The notes below the pieces were generated by a model that was not told the DNA's origin, did no database searches, and saw only the letters and a list, made by a program, of their open reading frames with translations. Of a DNA stretch of 8,543 nt, positions 6,254 to 8,543 are shown piece after piece (the stretch's first letter is position 1; each line of letters begins with the position of its first letter). Made by a program: the position numbers and the translations under genes. The DNA is from Planctomycetota bacterium (GTDB lineage: Bacteria; Planctomycetota; UBA11346): the NCBI GenBank assembly GCA_947470885.1, contig CANIXE010000075.1, positions 1-8,543 of the forward strand, in the 5' to 3' direction.

Positions 6254-7375
6254 ATGGCACACTTCGCCCTCGTCCCCCGCGTGGTCATCACCGACACGTG
6301 GGCCCCCTGCCTCGCCGAGCTGAAGTTTACCCCGGAGGATGTGGTCTTCACCGTCCAACCCCTGCGTAAACGCTGGATCGAAGCCCTGGAGATCCCATCC
6401 CGGGTCATCTGCTACGAGGATTTCGGCCATGGTGAGCCGACGGATGAGGTCATCGACCGCATCTGGGCGGCGATCCGGGCCGGCCCGTGCCGGCGGATCA
6501 TCGCCATCGGCGGCGGCTCGGTGCTGGATGTCGCCAAGATCGTCGCCCTGCGCCGGACCGGCTCAGCTTTGCAGGTATTCCGCAAAGAGGTGGAGATCGC
6601 CAAGGAGATCCCCCTGACCCTGATCCCCACCACCTGCGGCACCGGTTCCGAGGTCACCAACATCGCCATCGCCGCCATCCCGTCCCTGGGGACGAAGCTC
6701 GGCTTGGCCGTGGACGCCCTCTATGCCGACCAGGCGGTGCTGTGCCCGGAATTGGCCTTGGGCCTGCCGGAACAGGTCCTGGTGACCAGCGCCATCGACG
6801 CCCTGGTCCATGCCATGGAGTCCTACCTGTCGCCCCGCTCCCACGCCTATCCGGAACTGTTCAGCCTGCGGGCCATGGAGATCCTCCTGACCCGATTCCG
6901 CGAATTCGTGGCCCAGGGCCGGATGGCCACGGTCCCCCACCTGATCCGCGATCTGATGATCGCCAGCAATTACGCCGGCATCGCCTTTGGCAACACCGGC
7001 GTCGGGGCGGTCCATGCCCTGTCCTATCCCCTCAGTGGCACCTACCATGTCCCCCATGGGGAAGCCAATGCGCGCTTCCTGCTGGCGGTGTTCAGGACCT
7101 ACCAGGGATTGGATCCCCAGGGCAAGATTCGAGATATCGAAGCTCTCATCACCCGCATCTGGGGCACCGATTCCAGCGGTCAGCCGTGGAATGATCTGGA
7201 GGTGTTGATCGACCGCCTGCTGCCCCGCAAACCCCTCCGGGACTATGGCATGCCCACCAGCCAGATCAGCGAATTCGCGGCCACCGTCCAGGCCACCCAG
7301 CAACGGCTGCTGGCCAACAACTACCGGCCTCTGACGACCCAGCACATCGCCGCCATCTACACCTCCATCCACTGA
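6254..7375 (+). CDS. Iron-containing alcohol dehydrogenase, 4-hydroxybutyrate dehydrogenase-like
   Basis: A 373-residue group III (Fe-dependent) alcohol dehydrogenase, the usual family length. The dinucleotide-binding motif IGGGSVLDVAK is at 85-95 and the family signature PTTCGTGSEVT at 125-135. The metal ligands are D182 and H186 (in SAIDALVHAMES), H254 (GAVHALSYPL) and H268 (HVPHGEANA). The closest functional match by pattern and context is 4-hydroxybutyrate dehydrogenase (4HbD of Clostridium; AttL/BlcB of Agrobacterium), which oxidises 4-hydroxybutyrate to succinate semialdehyde with NAD+. Sulfoacetaldehyde reductases belong to the same superfamily and are a less likely alternative. Only 2 bases separate it from sucD, and 12 from the lactonase gene, so the three should be one transcript. 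Its product would be the SucD substrate. Confidence 0.85.
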   Translation: MAHFALVPRVVITDTWAPCLAELKFTPEDVVFTVQPLRKRWIEALEIPSRVICYEDFGHGEPTDEVIDRIWAAIRAGPCRRIIAIGGGSVLDVAKIVALRRTGSALQVFRKEVEIAKEIPLTLIPTTCGTGSEVTNIAIAAIPSLGTKLGLAVDALYADQAVLCPELALGLPEQVLVTSAIDALVHAMESYLSPRSHAYPELFSLRAMEILLTRFREFVAQGRMATVPHLIRDLMIASNYAGIAFGNTGVGAVHALSYPLSGTYHVPHGEANARFLLAVFRTYQGLDPQGKIRDIEALITRIWGTDSSGQPWNDLEVLIDRLLPRKPLRDYGMPTSQISEFAATVQATQQRLLANNYRPLTTQHIAAIYTSIH

Positions 7376-7387
7376 ATCGGGAAATCC

Positions 7388-8173
7388 ATGCGCCTGCGCG
7401 TTTATCAATGCGGCGTCCTCAAAAGCCGGAAACACCTGTTCACCATGGGCCGGGGCGTCGGCGTGCCATTCACCGTCCCGGTGCCGTTCTTCCTCATCGA
7501 ACATCCCAAGGGCCTGGTCCTGTACGACACCGGCAATGCAAAAGAAGTCGCCATCGACAAGATTAAACACTGGGGCCAGGGCGTCTGCGACGCCTATGAT
7601 CCAGTGATGACCGTGGATGACTTCGTGGTGGAGCAGTTGCGCCGGGACGGCTTCACACCCGAGAACGTAACCCACGTGGTCCTGTCCCACCTCCACCTGG
7701 ATCATGCGGGTGGCGTGGGCGCCTTCCCCAACGCCAAGTACATCGTCCAGCGGGCCGAGCTGCACTACGCCTATGTCCCGGATTTCTTCCAAAAAGGTGC
7801 GTACATTCGCGCGGATTTCGCCAAGCCCGACCTGGACTGGGTGCTGTTGGACGGCGATGGCGACCTCCGGGGCGATCTGTTCGGCGACGGCACGGTGAAG
7901 ATCCTGGCTACCCCGGGCCATACCCCGGGGCACCAATCCCTGCTGGTCCGCCTGCCCGTCTCTGGCCCTTGGCTGCTGACGGGGGACAGCGCCTACACCG
8001 AGGAGATCATGGCCGAGGATGTCCTTCCCGGCCTAGTGCAGAGCCCCTCCGATGCGGTGAAATCCATTGCTAAAATGCGCCACCTGCGGGACACCCAGGG
8101 GTATCGCGTCATCACCGGGCACGATCCCGAGGCCTTCGCCAAGCTCCAGCTTTCGCCCTACGTCTACACCTGA
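7388..8173 (+). CDS. AttM/BlcC-like metallo-beta-lactamase-fold lactonase
   Basis: A 261-residue dinuclear-metal lactonase. Metal ligands are visible: SHLHLDHAGG (H101, H103, D105, H106), TPGHTPGH (H178), GDSAY (D200) and TGHDP (H245). Y203, three residues after the bridging aspartate, corresponds to the catalytic tyrosine of AiiA. Several stretches match Agrobacterium AttM/BlcC as I recall it: VPVPFFLI, DTGNA-EVA, HWG-CD-Y, FPNAKYIVQR, PGHQSLLVRLP and TGHDPEA. BlcC hydrolyses gamma-butyrolactone to 4-hydroxybutyrate and also opens acyl-homoserine lactones, so quorum quenching is a possible side activity. The position directly after a 4-hydroxybutyrate dehydrogenase supports gamma-butyrolactone as main substrate. 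There is no signal peptide, so it acts in the cytoplasm. GGGA about 6 bases before the ATG is a plausible ribosome binding site. Confidence 0.88.
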   Translation: MRLRVYQCGVLKSRKHLFTMGRGVGVPFTVPVPFFLIEHPKGLVLYDTGNAKEVAIDKIKHWGQGVCDAYDPVMTVDDFVVEQLRRDGFTPENVTHVVLSHLHLDHAGGVGAFPNAKYIVQRAELHYAYVPDFFQKGAYIRADFAKPDLDWVLLDGDGDLRGDLFGDGTVKILATPGHTPGHQSLLVRLPVSGPWLLTGDSAYTEEIMAEDVLPGLVQSPSDAVKSIAKMRHLRDTQGYRVITGHDPEAFAKLQLSPYVYT

Positions 8174-8224
8174 ATCGGGGTGGCGACGCCTTGGATGCCA
8201 AGCCGTCGGCCCTGGGATGATCGG

Positions 8225-8239
8225 CCCCGGCAGCCGGGG
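8225..8239 (+). terminator. Short GC-rich hairpin downstream of the lactonase gene
   Basis: CCCCGG (8225-8230) and CCGGGG (8234-8239) form a perfect 6-bp stem with a 3-base loop, 52 bases after the lactonase stop. There is no T-run behind it, so it is at best a weak candidate for the end of the operon. Such a stem can also occur by chance in DNA this GC-rich. Confidence 0.25.
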
Positions 8240-8241
8240 GA

Positions 8242-8472
8242 TTGGCGCATCTACCAGGGCCTCTGCCGCCCCTGGTCAAGGCCAAGCTGCCGATCCTGCT
8301 GATCAGTGGTGCTGCGGATTCCATCGTGCCCTCCCATGAAAACGGGGCGATTTTGACCAAAGGTTACTCGAAGTTGGGAGGCACCTTGAACCTGATCCTC
8401 AAACCTGGTGTGGCTTCCGAATATTCTGGCCGCCGACTTCCGGAAATTCTGACCGCGTGCCGGGTGGGATGA
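8242..8472 (+). pseudogene. Decayed alpha/beta hydrolase C-terminal fragment
   Basis: The frame from 8242 (TTG) to the stop at 8470-8472 reads KAKLPILLISGAADSIVP, then HENG, a tyrosine, KLGG and LILKPGV. This matches the strand carrying the catalytic aspartate (GAAD, then VP) and the following region of alpha/beta hydrolases that I recall with an EN..LL..RY..LGG pattern before a G-H-H catalytic histidine. Here the sequence after LKPGV reads ASEYSGRR, so the catalytic histidine is absent. The nucleophile elbow and the N-terminal two thirds are also missing upstream, where the lactonase gene ends. It is therefore a remnant, not a working enzyme. The homology rests on about 50 residues and on my memory of the family, so a chance frame is not excluded. 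Confidence 0.4.
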
Positions 8473-8543
8473 AATGGCCTTGTAGACCGGGCGCAAGGTC
8501 GGTGACCCCGCCAGCACCGGCGGCAGGCACCGTTCCGGAGGGC
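8473..8543. other. Non-coding tail without a recognised feature
   Basis: I see no gene, tRNA or recognisable RNA motif here. A 5-bp inverted repeat, CCGCC (8508-8512) with GGCGG (8519-8523), is the only structure noted, and it is unremarkable at this GC content. Together with the pseudogene and the hairpin, this accounts for the 370 bases after the lactonase gene. Confidence 0.5.

Noticed and set aside
4851..7375. Sulfoacetaldehyde pathway (SauS with a sulfoacetaldehyde reductase)
   Set aside because: Both enzymes have relatives there, but no taurine or isethionate genes are present and the AttM-like lactonase fits 4-hydroxybutyrate metabolism much better. Kept only as an alternative.
6563..7936. 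A 457-residue antisense open frame over the dehydrogenase and lactonase genes
   Set aside because: It crosses two well-supported + strand genes with conserved metal ligands and shows no domain of its own.
8473..8543. Possible riboswitch or structured RNA in the GC-rich tail
   Set aside because: I compared it with cobalamin-type conserved boxes and found no match; only a 5-bp stem remains, which is not informative here.

Overview
This is a high-GC bacterial window with every recognisable gene on the + strand. It holds two functional modules separated by an AT-richer, repeat-bearing spacer. The gene content points to an anaerobic or facultative bacterium able to produce or consume H2: a catalytic [FeFe] hydrogenase subunit, a hydrogenase-like sensor, and a CoA-acylating aldehyde dehydrogenase of the type best known from fermenting clostridia. 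The base composition argues against a clostridium. The lineage cannot be fixed from the sequence. The CACGAAA/TTTCGTG palindromic repeats are of a kind I associate with large-genome environmental Gram-negative groups, but that is only an impression.

Module 1 (1-4452) is a hydrogenase operon. It opens with the 3' part of a catalytic [FeFe] hydrogenase (hydA-like, cut by the window edge) that carries a C-terminal thioredoxin-like [2Fe-2S] domain, as the large subunit of trimeric NAD-linked, electron-bifurcating enzymes does. A 4-base overlap leads into a 79-residue stand-alone [2Fe-2S] protein. Next comes a HydS-type sensory hydrogenase (2x[4Fe-4S], H-cluster domain, four-Cys FeS domain, PAS). 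It overlaps by 14 bases a SpoIIE/PP2C-type phosphatase with an extra C-terminal domain. The likely logic is that HydS senses H2 or redox state and passes the signal through its PAS region to the phosphatase, which controls the hydrogenase or its genes. The kinase, substrate, hydB/hydC and the maturases are not in the window.

The spacer (4453-4850) carries two tandem palindromic units built from ten copies of CACGAAA/TTTCGTG. A moderately AT-rich leader follows, with two short dyads just before the next gene.

Module 2 (4851-8173) is a tight three-gene operon: a SucD-like CoA-acylating succinate-semialdehyde dehydrogenase, a 4-hydroxybutyrate dehydrogenase-like iron alcohol dehydrogenase, and an AttM/BlcC-like lactonase. 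Together they would convert gamma-butyrolactone to 4-hydroxybutyrate, then succinate semialdehyde, then succinyl-CoA. This resembles the Agrobacterium attKLM (blcABC) operon, except that the last oxidation conserves energy as a CoA thioester instead of releasing free succinate. That swap is the most interesting observation here. The NAD(P)H it generates could be re-oxidised by a module 1 hydrogenase, although nothing in the sequence shows the two operons are co-regulated.

The tail (8174-8543) contains only a decayed fragment resembling the C-terminal part of an alpha/beta hydrolase, and no intact gene.
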